Numbered from the stretch's first letter, positions 1 to 9,510 are shown. The stretch is 64,000 bases of DNA from Bacteroidota bacterium (GCA_023450085.1 JAEXHI010000030.1:124001-188000); one strand, 5' to 3'. Program-made: numbers and translations. The notes: generated from the letters alone by a model not told the origin.

Positions 1-140
1 AGGATGTTCCAGCCATTGCCGTGACTGCCCAAGCCATGTTAGGCGACAAAGAGAGATGCTTGGAAGCTGGTGCGGTAGGCTATATCTCCAAACCAGTGAA
101 CGTTGAAGAATTAATTAAACTCATAAACCAATACCTATAG
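1..140 (+). CDS. C-terminal end of a response-regulator receiver domain (partial)
   Basis: The reading frame from base 3 to the TAG at 138-140 is open at the window edge. It encodes the last third of a CheY-like receiver: the conserved T/S region (IAVTAQAM) and the lysine of the KP motif (YISKPVNVEEL). The stop overlaps the GTG start of the following CheR gene by one base, so the two are translationally coupled. In Bacteroidota such a receiver next to CheR/CheB is usually the end of a hybrid sensor histidine kinase. Whether this is a hybrid kinase or a stand-alone regulator cannot be decided from here. Confidence 0.8.
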   Translation, partial: DVPAIAVTAQAMLGDKERCLEAGAVGYISKPVNVEELIKLINQYL

Positions 141-967
141 TGTCTCAAACAGGAGTTATATCCGACGAAGAAGTTGAAATCCTCATCAATGATGTATTGG
201 AACATCATGGCTATGATTTTACAGGCTATTCTAGGGCATCCCTTAAAAGACGCTTATCCAGATTATATAGCTTAGACAAACATTTAAGCTTTGCAGAGTT
301 CAGGTACAAAACCTTGAACGACGACGTATATTTTAAACATTTTGTAGAAGGTGTAACGGTAAACGTAACGGAGATGTTCCGTGATCCTGCGTTTTACCAA
401 ATGCTGCGAAAACAGATATTACCTAACTTAAATACTTATCCGTTTATCAGGATTTGGCTGGCAGGCTGTTCTACAGGCGAAGAGGCTTATTCTATCGCTA
501 TCTTGTTGAAAGAGCTTAATCTGTTGCACAAATCGTTGATTTACGCTACGGATATTAACCCAACAGTATTAGAGAAAGCTTCCAACGGCATGTTTCCGCT
601 TAGCCAAATGAAAAGCTACTCTGAAAATTATATCGCCGCGGGCGGAATCAAAGACTTCTCCTCTTATTATTCTGCCAACTATAACTTGGCAAAATTTGAT
701 GAAGAGCTGAAACGAAAGATGATTTTTTCGACCCATAACCTGGTTTCCGATCGTTCTTTTAATGAGTTTCAGTTGATTTTATGTCGAAACGTACTGATTT
801 ATTTCGACAGGCCTTTGCAGTTCCGCGTGTTGCAACTATTTGATCAAAGTTTGGAAAACTTAGGTTATTTGGCGCTGGGCACTAAAGAAACCATTGATTT
901 CTCACCCATATCATCCACCTACAAAAGAGTAGGTACAGAAAAAGTTTGGAGGAAAGTGAGCGCATGA
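140..967 (+). CDS. cheR: CheR-type protein-glutamate methyltransferase
   Basis: A 275-residue protein with the CheR all-alpha N-terminal domain (about 10-75) followed by a SAM-dependent methyltransferase domain. The SAM-binding stretch reads WLAGCSTGEEAYSIAI near residue 110, and the family motif NVLIYFD follows near 215. CheR transfers methyl groups to glutamates of receptor proteins. The start is a GTG overlapping the preceding stop, and the stop overlaps the cheB ATG (ATGA). No chemoreceptor, CheA or flagellar gene is near, so the gene probably serves a hybrid-kinase pathway, as is common in non-flagellated Bacteroidota (inference). It has about the usual length for the family. Confidence 0.88.
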   Translation: MSQTGVISDEEVEILINDVLEHHGYDFTGYSRASLKRRLSRLYSLDKHLSFAEFRYKTLNDDVYFKHFVEGVTVNVTEMFRDPAFYQMLRKQILPNLNTYPFIRIWLAGCSTGEEAYSIAILLKELNLLHKSLIYATDINPTVLEKASNGMFPLSQMKSYSENYIAAGGIKDFSSYYSANYNLAKFDEELKRKMIFSTHNLVSDRSFNEFQLILCRNVLIYFDRPLQFRVLQLFDQSLENLGYLALGTKETIDFSPISSTYKRVGTEKVWRKVSA

Positions 968-1536
968 GAAAGATAGATGCTTTGGTGATCGGAGGTTCGG
1001 CAGGCAGCTTAGATGTGCTGCTGAAAATTTTGCCTGAAATAAGCCCGAATATCGACTTTTCTATCATCATTGTAGTTCACCGCAAACAAGGGATGGATTC
1101 GTTGCTTAGCGACCTGCTATCCTATCGTACAGAGCTCAAAGTAAAGGAGGCTGATGAAAAGGAAAAAATCCAAAAAGGTTATATCTATATTGCCCCTTCT
1201 GATTATCATCTGCTCATTGAAAAAGACTTTACTTTCTCGTTAGACTATTCGGAAAAAATCAACTACTCTCGTCCATCCATTGATGTTACTTTTCAGACCG
1301 CAGCCGATGCCTATGGCGATCGATTGGTTTGCCTACTACTTTCTGGCTCCAATGCCGACGGCGTGAACGGGCTGATATTTGCCAAGAAAAATGGCGGGAT
1401 TACCTTGGCACAAGACCCAGAATCGGCGCAGGTTACTTATATGCCCGAACAAGCCATTTTAAGAGCCAACGTTTCTGCGGTACTAAAAATCGAAGAAATG
1501 GCCAACTATATCAATTCTTTAGCTATAAACCCCTAA
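964..1536 (+). CDS. cheB: CheB-type methylesterase domain protein (no receiver domain)
   Basis: 190 residues from the ATG at 964, which overlaps the cheR stop. An upstream in-frame ATG at 946 lies inside cheR and is less likely. The catalytic elements of the CheB esterase are visible: GGSAGS near residue 10 (Ser), VVH near 35 (His) and SNADG near 128 (Asp). Typical CheB has an N-terminal receiver domain that gates the esterase; here it is missing. A separate receiver is encoded directly downstream. The protein should remove methyl groups from, or deamidate, glutamyl residues of partner proteins. Confidence 0.87.
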   Translation: MRKIDALVIGGSAGSLDVLLKILPEISPNIDFSIIIVVHRKQGMDSLLSDLLSYRTELKVKEADEKEKIQKGYIYIAPSDYHLLIEKDFTFSLDYSEKINYSRPSIDVTFQTAADAYGDRLVCLLLSGSNADGVNGLIFAKKNGGITLAQDPESAQVTYMPEQAILRANVSAVLKIEEMANYINSLAINP

Positions 1537-1541
1537 AAAAG

Positions 1542-1904
1542 ATGAGCAAAAAAGTTTTCATTTTTGATGACAACAAAGACATTTTGGAGCTGTGTACCCT
1601 GATCCTTGAAGGGGCTGGATACGAAACCAAAACCTCATCTACCTCTAACCACATTATTGAACAGGTAGCAGGCTATGAGCCCGACGTTATCTTAATGGAC
1701 AATTGGCTGCCCGATGTAGGCGGCATAGAAGCCACACAGGAGCTTAAAAGACATCCCTTGTATAAAGATATACCTGTGATTTATTTCTCGGCAAACAACG
1801 ATATTAAAACGCTTGCAGAAACGGCGGGTGCTGAAAGCTATTTGGCCAAACCTTTTGACATTGAGCAACTGGAAGAAATTGTAGTATCAATGATTGGGAA
1901 GTAA
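1542..1904 (+). CDS. single-domain response regulator
   Basis: 120 residues from the ATG at 1542, five bases after the cheB stop. A longer in-frame reading from 1329 runs through cheB in another frame and is not the real start. The protein is a bare CheY-like receiver: acidic pocket DDN near 9-11, phosphoacceptor Asp in LMDNWLP near 54, Ser in YFSAN and the lysine in AKPFD near 104. There is no output domain, so it must act by protein contact, perhaps on the preceding CheB, which lacks its own receiver. It is the last gene of this operon. Confidence 0.87.
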   Translation: MSKKVFIFDDNKDILELCTLILEGAGYETKTSSTSNHIIEQVAGYEPDVILMDNWLPDVGGIEATQELKRHPLYKDIPVIYFSANNDIKTLAETAGAESYLAKPFDIEQLEEIVVSMIGK

Positions 1905-1927
1905 GCTTTCGCTGGCGTTAATAGCCC

Positions 1928-2056
1928 GTCATTGCGAGGCACGAAGCAATCTTAAAAGCGATGCAATAAATTTATTTTAGGACTACCGATTGTAAATGAA
2001 AAAGGCAATATGAGTTTGATCCTTGAGATTCCTTCCTCGTACCTCATTGCAATAAC
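1928..2056. repeat. degenerate inverted REP-like pair
   Basis: A 25-base unit at 1928-1952 beginning GTCATTGCGAGG and containing ACGAAGCAATC is repeated, inverted and with several mismatches, at 2025-2056. About 70 bases lie between. The unit resembles the palindromic intergenic GTCATTGCGAGG repeats seen in many bacterial genomes. It sits between the convergent response-regulator and outer-membrane protein genes. Confidence 0.55.
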
Positions 2057-2067
2057 GGCATAAAAAA

Positions 2068-2100
2068 AGCCTTACGAAGTTTTAAAAACTTCGCAAGGCT
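2068..2100 (-). terminator. intrinsic terminator of the outer-membrane protein gene
   Basis: A strong stem (AGCCTT.CGAAGTTTT pairing with AAAACTTCG.AAGGCT) is followed on the minus strand by a run of seven T. It lies 20 bases downstream of the minus-strand gene ending at 2121. Confidence 0.8.
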
Positions 2101-2120
2101 CACAAGTACCTAGTAAAGCA

Positions 2121-4562
2121 CTAGTTCTTCATCCTACCTTGCTCCGATTCTGTTCCTGTGGATCTTCTTCGGGCAGGTTTAATTTCATTTTTACCAAACC
2201 TATAGCTAAAATTAAGTCTGAACAACTGAGTTTCGTTCTTTTGGTAAAGATTGTAACTCAATCCAGGATAAGCGCTGCTCAATCTGGTTCTGTTGGTATC
2301 AAAAACGTCTGAAACGGCAAATCTGATACTTCCTTTTTTGTTAAGAATCGCTTTGCTAATACCTATATCTACAAATGCTTTCTCCTGTATGGCAAGTGTA
2401 CCATAAGTTAAAGGCGACTCATAGTTGGCATTGATTTCTGCAGTTAAACCATCCATAATGATGAAATTGTTCTGCATACGAACCTGATAAGACGTTTGAC
2501 CTGTTTTTAAAGCCTGTCCTTCTAGATTTGGGGTTTCAAAAGCCAAGTGGAAAACATTCAGATTGTTATTCATTGTCCACCATTTGCTCACCTTCACCGG
2601 AACCGAAAGATTTCCAGAAATGGTCGTATTTTTTGCGATGTTAGCATTAGTTTGGTACAAAGCCTTTTGTTTTTCATCAGGCAAAATCACCTCCGTAATC
2701 GCATCGTTTACCACACTGTAGCCAAAGTTCAAGAAGTACTTTTGCATAAAGGTATAATTTACCTCATAATTGTTGGTATACTGCGGATTTAAGAAAGGAT
2801 TACCCTTGTTGTAGGTATATTGGTCCAAATAGTACATAAATGGATTTAACGCGTCGTAACTAGGCCTATCAATTCTACGCCCGTATGAAACTCCTACCTG
2901 ATGGTTTTTAGACAAGGTTTGTTGGATGTAAATGGTTGGAAAGAAATCCCAATAGCTACGTTTTACCACTTCGTTGGTGGTTAACAAATTACCTTTCGAA
3001 TTTGTCTGTTCCATACGTAAACCTAACTGAACATTGGTGTTTTTAAATTGCTTGTTCAGGTTGGCATAAACCGCATTCACATTCTCATCGTAAACAAACC
3101 TGTTGCTACGACGCACATCATTTTGCCAAGCATTGCTTACCCATTCTTCCGCACGTAAATCGTTATCGGTTTCTACCCAACTACTTTTTGCGCCCGCTTC
3201 AAATTTCATGGTTTTATTGATGGGCAAAACATAATCAACCTTAACCGCTTTAATATCGATAATACTTGGACTATTGTTTTTTAAACGACCAATTGGTTTT
3301 ACCAAAGAACCGTCTGGGAAACGATAGTCATTTACCAGCTCCGCATTGTCTTTCCCATGATACCTAGAATAATCTGCATCGGCGGTAAGCTCTTGTCCTG
3401 TAGTGTCTAAAACTGATTTATAATTCAGGTTATAAGAAAAGTTACGATAGCTTGATATCTGCGTGTTAGTAGCCGCTAAGGTCGAATCGATTTGTGCAAA
3501 TGACTTTCCAATCAAAGTGCGGTTGGTCGATATGTCTTCTGCACTGTTCAAGTAACCGTTCACCAATACACCAATGGTATTGTTTTTATTAAGGAAAAAA
3601 TCCGCCCCTATTTTAAAGTTATTGTTTTCATAATCACGGGTATCATCCCCCTTTTGAGAGAAATAAGTATCCGGATTAGCACCAGAACCTTTAGAAACAC
3701 GGTCGATATTAATGGTGTTGTCCCTTGCACCTTTGTTAAAGTTATAGCTACCAAAAACGTTAACGCCTTTGTTTCTATAGTTCAAGTTTAGTCCAGTATT
3801 TCCCCTAAGGTTTTTACCATAAGCCATACCCGCATTAAAGCTTCCGTTGGCACCGCCACTTCTAGCTTTCTTGGTTTTAATATTGATGATCCCAGAATTT
3901 CCAGAGGCATCATATTTTGAGGACGGATTGGTAATCAGTTCAATAGTTTCTATTTCGGAACTTTGCATATTCCTTAACAAATTGGCTACATCTGCTTGGC
4001 TCATGTAAGTTTGCTTACCATCCAGCATGATCAAAACACCTTGCTTTCCTTGCATCGAAATTCGATCGTTTTGGTCTACGGTAACTCCTGGCGCTCTTTG
4101 TAATACTTCCAATGCCGATGAGCCCACTGCAGCAGAGCTAGCCTCTACATTCATCACCAATTTATCGGCTTTACGCTCCAAAAGTGGCTTTACAGCAGTA
4201 ATACTTACGGCATTTAAGGTTTTGCTAGTAGCCATTAAAACAATTTCAGGTAAGTTGATTGCCTGCTCTGCAACAGTAAAAGACTTCCCTTTATGAATTT
4301 GGTAGCCCATCATGTTAATTTTGATATAGTAACTCCCTGCAGCGATACTTGGAAAACTAAATTTTCCTTCGGGAGTGGTCATGGCTGTTTTTACCAAAGA
4401 CGAATCTGAAGCTTTAAATAAACCGACCGTGGCATAATCGATGGGCTTACGTTGCTCGTCTAAAACCAAGCCGTTCACATCTACTTGCTTGGCCTTGGTC
4501 GGCGAAGCATAAATTGCCGTAGAAGCAAATAAAGTGAGTAATAAGAGGTATATAGTTTTCAT
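2121..4562 (-). CDS. outer-membrane beta-barrel protein with carboxypeptidase-regulatory-like domain
   Basis: 813 residues. A signal peptide (about 1-19, ending IYASP) is followed by a CarboxypepD_reg-like/CNA-B-type domain (about 27-110) with VNGLVLDEQRKPIDYATV, a plug-like region (about 120-235) with the typical SSALEVLQRAPGVTVD and VLIMLDGKQTYMS, then a long beta-barrel of alternating aromatic strands. This is the architecture of the OMP_b-brl_3 group of TonB-dependent receptor-like proteins. No TonB box or SusD partner is obvious, and no substrate can be named. The gene is monocistronic, with a terminator directly after it. Confidence 0.85.
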   Translation of the reverse strand: MKTIYLLLLTLFASTAIYASPTKAKQVDVNGLVLDEQRKPIDYATVGLFKASDSSLVKTAMTTPEGKFSFPSIAAGSYYIKINMMGYQIHKGKSFTVAEQAINLPEIVLMATSKTLNAVSITAVKPLLERKADKLVMNVEASSAAVGSSALEVLQRAPGVTVDQNDRISMQGKQGVLIMLDGKQTYMSQADVANLLRNMQSSEIETIELITNPSSKYDASGNSGIINIKTKKARSGGANGSFNAGMAYGKNLRGNTGLNLNYRNKGVNVFGSYNFNKGARDNTINIDRVSKGSGANPDTYFSQKGDDTRDYENNNFKIGADFFLNKNNTIGVLVNGYLNSAEDISTNRTLIGKSFAQIDSTLAATNTQISSYRNFSYNLNYKSVLDTTGQELTADADYSRYHGKDNAELVNDYRFPDGSLVKPIGRLKNNSPSIIDIKAVKVDYVLPINKTMKFEAGAKSSWVETDNDLRAEEWVSNAWQNDVRRSNRFVYDENVNAVYANLNKQFKNTNVQLGLRMEQTNSKGNLLTTNEVVKRSYWDFFPTIYIQQTLSKNHQVGVSYGRRIDRPSYDALNPFMYYLDQYTYNKGNPFLNPQYTNNYEVNYTFMQKYFLNFGYSVVNDAITEVILPDEKQKALYQTNANIAKNTTISGNLSVPVKVSKWWTMNNNLNVFHLAFETPNLEGQALKTGQTSYQVRMQNNFIIMDGLTAEINANYESPLTYGTLAIQEKAFVDIGISKAILNKKGSIRFAVSDVFDTNRTRLSSAYPGLSYNLYQKNETQLFRLNFSYRFGKNEIKPARRRSTGTESEQGRMKN

Positions 4563-4763
4563 TTGTGTGTTGTTTTATTTTCAAAATTTTGGGCAAAAAA
4601 ATTCCACTACGCATTTAGCGCATTTTTTAACTTTTAAAAATCTTTGCTTAGTTTTTTTAAAAAGGGAAATCCCTTATTAATAGTTTATAGCTTGTAGACG
4701 ATAGAGTTTTGCAAAAGGTTACAAGAAATTTTCTTTTTTTTGGGCAACCTCACCAAAAGGCAC

Positions 4764-4801
4764 AAAAAAGCGGCCTAATTTTGCAATTAGGCCGCTTTTT
4801 T
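4764..4801 (-). terminator. intrinsic terminator
   Basis: A perfect 17-bp stem with loop TTGC (core AGCGGCCTAATT / AATTAGGCCGCT) lies within A and T runs, 12 bases after the end of the minus-strand peptidase gene. Confidence 0.85.
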
Positions 4802-4813
4802 GGATTTAAAAAT

Positions 4814-6490
4814 TTATTTCATTCCTAAAACATCTACTCCTTGTTCGAAAACCACGTCTACTGGAATTCCTTTTTGAGCCAATTTGTCTAAATCGGTTTG
4901 TAATTCAGGCTTAATAACGCCTCTTTCCTTTTGTGCTTTTTCCACTGCTGCTTTATCACCGTTACCCTGCAAAGTCAAAATCACCGCACTAAGCTCATTC
5001 ATAGCCGAAGCAAACTTATCGTAATTTACTTTGTAAGCACCCTGCGCAGTACGCTCAAAAGCGCCTTTTTCTTGGAAAAAATTAAAGCATTGCATGTTTG
5101 CTTTACCGTGTGCGCTAGAAGCACCAAAACGTACCGAGCGCAAAATACCAGCCATATAAGTCGTGTAATAATCCTTGATATCGCCTTGCAACTCACCTTT
5201 TTTAAGCAATCCAGTCACCATGTAAAGGCCCAATACATCGGCTTTACCTTCTTCTAACCATGAATATTGTTCTTGCAAAGCATTACGCACCATTCCTTTA
5301 CCGGTAACGGTATTTTTAATCCCTAAGCCATGTGCTACTTCATGAAACATCACATTGGCAAAAAAGGCATCAAACTTAATGTATTTTTGCTGTTCTTTGT
5401 CGATAAGCACATTGGCAATTGGCACTAAAATCTTATCGAATTTTGCTTTCATTGCATTTTTCAATTGCGAACGACGGGTACCTTTCTCCTGTTGGATTTT
5501 TTCATCGTTAGGCAAGTTTACCGCTATGGTCTTAGAGCCCGAATTACAGTCACCAGCGTAAAAAACCACATCGTATGCATTCAGCTCGGAGTCAGTTCCT
5601 GGCACTTCTTTTTTATACTTATCCGCTACAGGCAACCCTTTTTGAAGTTCAGGCAAAAGTGCTACGTATTTAGCTAAACGCTTGCTCCACTCCTTATCTT
5701 TCACCAACACATAGCTTTCAAAAGATGCTCTGGCATTAAATAATTTGTCTTCGTAGTTCTCAATTGGACCAATAATAATATCCAGACCATTGGTCTTCAT
5801 ATCCAACCAGGCATAATCACTTGCAGTATAATTATCGCTCACTAAAGCATCTGCACGTAGATTAAGATATTTTTTAAGACCAGCATCGTCCGTAATTAAG
5901 GCGGCCTGTTTTAACAAGCTACTCGCTCTTTGCAATTCATTGGCAAAATAAATGTGGTAAGGAATCGAAACCAATTTGCCATTTTCTCTTCTGATAACAG
6001 AATAAAGTCCTTGTTTATCCTTTACGTCAGACTTTTCCAACTCTTCTTTGGTCATATCCAAAGGGTAAAAAGTTACGCCAAGCGGCTTTTCTCCAATACC
6101 CGCAACAAAAGGTTTATCACCATTTAACCTATCCCAAGGACCGTAGTTGATTTTTACAAAATCTTTTGTTTTCTCATCCTTAATGGTAGCCAACAAACTA
6201 TCACGTTGTGGATAGGCCTGCTTCCAAAAAAGCTCATCCATAATCTGGGCTGCTTCTATCAGCAAAGGCAAAACTTGTCTTTCATTGGCGGTAAGCAGGT
6301 TAAGATCGGTGCTTAGTCTTACTTTTTCGTAAATTGGTAAACGTTGGGCCACGTATTCCTGCAGGGAATCCAACTCATTTTTTCCAGTACTCTCCTGCCC
6401 TGAGTTTTTGCTTGTACAAGCGGTTATTGAAGTTACCAAGGCCGTTCCCAAGATCAGGCTTTTGGCTACATGCATCTTTATTTTTTGCAT
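4814..6490 (-). CDS. M49-like zinc dipeptidyl-peptidase (DPP III family) lipoprotein
   Basis: 558 residues starting with a lipoprotein-type signal (SITACTS, Cys25), so likely anchored to a membrane. The zinc motif HEVAHGLG near residue 390 and the second motif EEGKADVLGLY near 420 match the HExx(x)H ... EExxAD pattern of the dipeptidyl peptidase III group. These enzymes cleave dipeptides from peptide N-termini. The motif here is HEVAH, not the longer HELLGH of the eukaryotic enzyme; bacterial relatives often have this form. The gene stands alone between a terminator and a divergent amidase gene. Confidence 0.8.
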   Translation of the reverse strand: MQKIKMHVAKSLILGTALVTSITACTSKNSGQESTGKNELDSLQEYVAQRLPIYEKVRLSTDLNLLTANERQVLPLLIEAAQIMDELFWKQAYPQRDSLLATIKDEKTKDFVKINYGPWDRLNGDKPFVAGIGEKPLGVTFYPLDMTKEELEKSDVKDKQGLYSVIRRENGKLVSIPYHIYFANELQRASSLLKQAALITDDAGLKKYLNLRADALVSDNYTASDYAWLDMKTNGLDIIIGPIENYEDKLFNARASFESYVLVKDKEWSKRLAKYVALLPELQKGLPVADKYKKEVPGTDSELNAYDVVFYAGDCNSGSKTIAVNLPNDEKIQQEKGTRRSQLKNAMKAKFDKILVPIANVLIDKEQQKYIKFDAFFANVMFHEVAHGLGIKNTVTGKGMVRNALQEQYSWLEEGKADVLGLYMVTGLLKKGELQGDIKDYYTTYMAGILRSVRFGASSAHGKANMQCFNFFQEKGAFERTAQGAYKVNYDKFASAMNELSAVILTLQGNGDKAAVEKAQKERGVIKPELQTDLDKLAQKGIPVDVVFEQGVDVLGMK

Positions 6491-6618
6491 AAATAATATT
6501 CTTTCGGATGTTATTTGAAAGCCCTAAATTAGTAAAAAAGTTGAGGAAGAATATAAGCAGTTAAATACCTGAAGGTTTCCGAACCAACTTACCCAACAAC
6601 AAAACATAATTTATTTTA

Positions 6619-7443
6619 ATGAACCGTTACCAATATTTATTTCTTGCCACAGCCCTTGCGCTGTTAGTTGCAGGATGCAGCACCTACAAGTATAAAGCTA
6701 CCGATAAGGTGTACAAAAATAACGCAAAAGCTTTTTCAGAAATCATTAAAGCTACCCCACCCGAAAATCAAAAAATTGACTCGCTATATAACGAGCAATA
6801 TTTTGTAGGCACGACCAATATGGGTATCAGAAAGCCAAATTTCGTCATCATACATCATACGGCGCAAGACTCTTTGGCACAAACCCTCAGAACTTTCACC
6901 TTAACTAGAACAGGAACAAGCTCTCATTATGTAGTGAGCAGGGACGGTAAAGTAGTACAAATGGTAAATGATTATTTGAGGGCACAACATGCAGGAGCTG
7001 GTAAATGGGGCAGTGTTACCGATATGAATTCTTGCTCTATTGGTATTGAAATGGACAATAATGGCACTACTGATGTTTGGACTGATGCACAAATCAACAG
7101 TTTGTGTGCCTTACTGGGTACTTTAAAGAAAAAATACAGTATTCCAACGGCCAACTTTATTGGCCATGCTGATTTTGCTCCAGGACGTAAAAACGACCCT
7201 AAGAATTTCCCTTGGAAAACCTTGGCCCAAAAAGGATACGGACTCTGGTATGATGAGGTGTTGGATAGTGTACCACAGAACTTTGATGCTACTGTAGCGC
7301 TTAGGGTAATTGGCTACAATGTACAACGGTTGAACTATGCCATAGAGGCTTTTAAAATCCATTACATCCAAACAGACATTACACAAACGCTTACAGATTT
7401 TGACAAGCAGGTGCTTTATAATTTGTACAAAAAGAGTTTGTAA
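6619..7443 (+). CDS. N-acetylmuramoyl-L-alanine amidase, lipoprotein
   Basis: 274 residues with a lipobox (LLVAGCS, Cys20). The amidase_2/PGRP domain spans about 70-200: FVIIHHTAQ (first zinc His), SSHYVVSRDGKVVQMV, the conserved SIGIEMDNNG and FIGHADFAPGRKNDP (second zinc His and the catalytic region). It resembles AmiD-type lipoprotein amidases that cut the amide bond between MurNAc and L-Ala in turnover products or sacculi. It is divergent from the M49-like peptidase and ends at a strong terminator. Confidence 0.88.
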   Translation: MNRYQYLFLATALALLVAGCSTYKYKATDKVYKNNAKAFSEIIKATPPENQKIDSLYNEQYFVGTTNMGIRKPNFVIIHHTAQDSLAQTLRTFTLTRTGTSSHYVVSRDGKVVQMVNDYLRAQHAGAGKWGSVTDMNSCSIGIEMDNNGTTDVWTDAQINSLCALLGTLKKKYSIPTANFIGHADFAPGRKNDPKNFPWKTLAQKGYGLWYDEVLDSVPQNFDATVALRVIGYNVQRLNYAIEAFKIHYIQTDITQTLTDFDKQVLYNLYKKSL

Positions 7444-7459
7444 GAAACTTTGCATAAAA

Positions 7460-7489
7460 AACCTCGCAGGTTTTTAAACCTGCGAGGTT
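7460..7489. terminator. terminator hairpin (AACCTCGCAGG type)
   Basis: A near-perfect stem AACCTCGCAGGTTT / AAACCTGCGAGGTT, preceded by A6, sits 17 bases after the amidase gene and in front of the convergent gene ending at 7524. It could serve both strands. A close relative with AAGTTT in place of AGGTTT lies at 35571-35603. Confidence 0.75.
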
Positions 7490-7523
7490 GATGAAACTTC
7501 GTAAGACTGTAAATCTTAATGAA

Positions 7524-8015
7524 CTAAACTCCGCAATAAGCTTGGTATCCTACTTTAATAAGCAATGCAAGAATGGCCACAGTAATGGCCAAACCAATAG
7601 GACCAAGTGCCAGCGACGAAGAGATAATGGCTAAAATAATGGGGATGACTGTTTTCAGGTAGTCGCTTAGGGCATTGTTGCCCGTAAAAAACTCCTTAAT
7701 TTTTTCGTTAGTACATATCTCTCGTTTAATTCTTTGGAATAAGCTTTTTCCTTCTCTTTTTGCTTCTTCCTTACTTAATGAGGTCGAATTCTGCACAAAA
7801 TCCATGGCTTTAATCAAATTGAACTTTTGGTTGCTCTTAATGCTGACTCTAAGTGTTGTTGCTTCTGAAAAGCTTTCCGGAGAAACGGCTAATCCACTGT
7901 CGTACATAGCATTGCCTAAGATTTCGTAAAGACTGTCTTCACTTTTAGTATCGGCAATTTGTTGAACTTCTTTTGCGAGCTCCTCATAGTCTTGGTTTTC
8001 TAATGTTGTTAACAT
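7524..8015 (-). CDS. unknown protein with C-terminal membrane segment
   Basis: 163 residues, not recognised. The first 110 residues are charged and probably alpha-helical. Residues about 125-155 are strongly hydrophobic with a glycine-rich turn (IPIILAIISSSLALGPIGLAITVAI split by GPIG), which suggests a helical hairpin or tail anchor. There is no signal peptide. It is followed on the same strand by nothing closer than the convergent amidase. It is a plausible real gene because of its length, typical codon use and A/T-rich upstream region, but no function can be assigned. Confidence 0.65.
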   Translation of the reverse strand: MLTTLENQDYEELAKEVQQIADTKSEDSLYEILGNAMYDSGLAVSPESFSEATTLRVSIKSNQKFNLIKAMDFVQNSTSLSKEEAKREGKSLFQRIKREICTNEKIKEFFTGNNALSDYLKTVIPIILAIISSSLALGPIGLAITVAILALLIKVGYQAYCGV

Positions 8016-8112
8016 AGTTTTGTTTTTTAATAGGGTTAGTATTTACTGATTTATATTTTCGCTGAGAAAGAAATGGCTAGACCATTTTCTTTTACACATT
8101 TTTCAGAAGAAA

Positions 8113-9510
8113 TTAAAACGACAGGGCCTTACTAAACCCTAATTGAAGTTGTGAAAAGTCTTGCTTTCGGTTTCCGAGATCAACATAGTTAAGGAATCTT
8201 AGGAAAACTTTGTCTTTATTTTTATTGCCAGAAAAATAATAAACACTGGCCTTAAACGCCCACAAATGATCCCAAGAGAGATTATCAACGCCTTCAATTG
8301 GATTAAGCTTTTGCAGTAAAAAACGTACACGTAGGTCGGTCCCAAAATTTTTCATTCTTTTACTTTTAATGACTGCCTCAGCATAGGGCGTGTGTAAAAT
8401 GGCATCTACTTTCTTTGCATTAAATACCAAATTTGAAACACTATATTGGTATCCCGCTTTAAGCTCAAAAGAGTTCGCAGGTCGCCAGTCGAACCTAAAG
8501 ACATTCAGATCAGTACCTACAGCAAAAGTATGTCTCCTAAACACCTCCATACGGTTAATCTCTCTAGGGGATGATAAGCTAATCGTGTCGAACTTACTAT
8601 CAATTTTACTGAAGTGAAAAAAAGGCTCGAAAGCATAAAAAGCATACATAAACTTATTACGAACATTTCCTCTATGTAGGTAAAATTTAGTGTTTGCTTC
8701 TATTTGTACCAATCCATTGGCCTTATCTCCCAATACACCCAGCAAATCAGAATAGGCCTGTATGTTCACAAAAGAGGAAAAATCATTACTAGCACTTAAT
8801 GGAAAAATTTCCGCAGCTTTATTTGGATCTTTCTGCATGATAAAAACTGTATCGTCTGGAAAGTAATTGAACCTTGTATCTGCATCAAAGGACAATACGT
8901 CTTTCAAAAGTATAAAGCAACCATCTTTCGGGTTATACAATTTATCTTCAAAACGTTTTTCCATTGTAAGTATGGGTATTGGCGCTGCGGTATTGTAAAA
9001 AGTCTCTTCATCCTTGCTATATATCTTTAATAGCTCTATCAAGCCCTCTTTAATGTCTATCTTCACGCTATCTATTTCCGCAATCTTTAACCTCGCGCTG
9101 GAGCTTTGGAACCCACCTCCTTTTTTAGTACCAGAGGACATTATGGGATTTTCAAATTCAAATTCATATTCTCTTTTCCCCTTCTTAAAGCTCTTTCCCT
9201 GCACCAGTGTATCTATACTGTGCCTAATGTCTGCCATTTCTTTTTGGTATTTAATTGGAAAAGAAGGGGGAAATACCACCGCATAACGTTCTATTTTAAA
9301 AGTACCAATCTTATGTCTACCCTTCTCATCCTTAATCAGTGCCTTCAGTTTTTTAATTAGTTCTGTAGTGTCATTATCCACTTTTTTAATATCAGACAAT
9401 GTTTTTTTGCTGGAATCAGGGCTTACTGATTTAACTTTAAGCGTTTGCGCCTTGATTAATCCCACCGCCAGACCTAGTAGCAGTGTTAAAATGATAAATT
9501 TTGTTTTCAT
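8113..9510 (-). CDS. secreted or outer-membrane protein of unknown function
   Basis: 465 residues with a clear signal peptide (MKTKFIILTLLLGLAVG..KAQ). The N-terminal half is charged. The C-terminal half (about 270-465) has alternating aromatic and polar strands such as FMYAFYAFEPFFHF and FELKAGYQYSVSNL, and the protein ends in Phe, as outer-membrane barrels do. I therefore suspect a small beta-barrel in the outer membrane. I do not recognise the family. A terminator hairpin of the host type lies upstream of its promoter region. Confidence 0.7.
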   Translation of the reverse strand: MKTKFIILTLLLGLAVGLIKAQTLKVKSVSPDSSKKTLSDIKKVDNDTTELIKKLKALIKDEKGRHKIGTFKIERYAVVFPPSFPIKYQKEMADIRHSIDTLVQGKSFKKGKREYEFEFENPIMSSGTKKGGGFQSSSARLKIAEIDSVKIDIKEGLIELLKIYSKDEETFYNTAAPIPILTMEKRFEDKLYNPKDGCFILLKDVLSFDADTRFNYFPDDTVFIMQKDPNKAAEIFPLSASNDFSSFVNIQAYSDLLGVLGDKANGLVQIEANTKFYLHRGNVRNKFMYAFYAFEPFFHFSKIDSKFDTISLSSPREINRMEVFRRHTFAVGTDLNVFRFDWRPANSFELKAGYQYSVSNLVFNAKKVDAILHTPYAEAVIKSKRMKNFGTDLRVRFLLQKLNPIEGVDNLSWDHLWAFKASVYYFSGNKNKDKVFLRFLNYVDLGNRKQDFSQLQLGFSKALSF

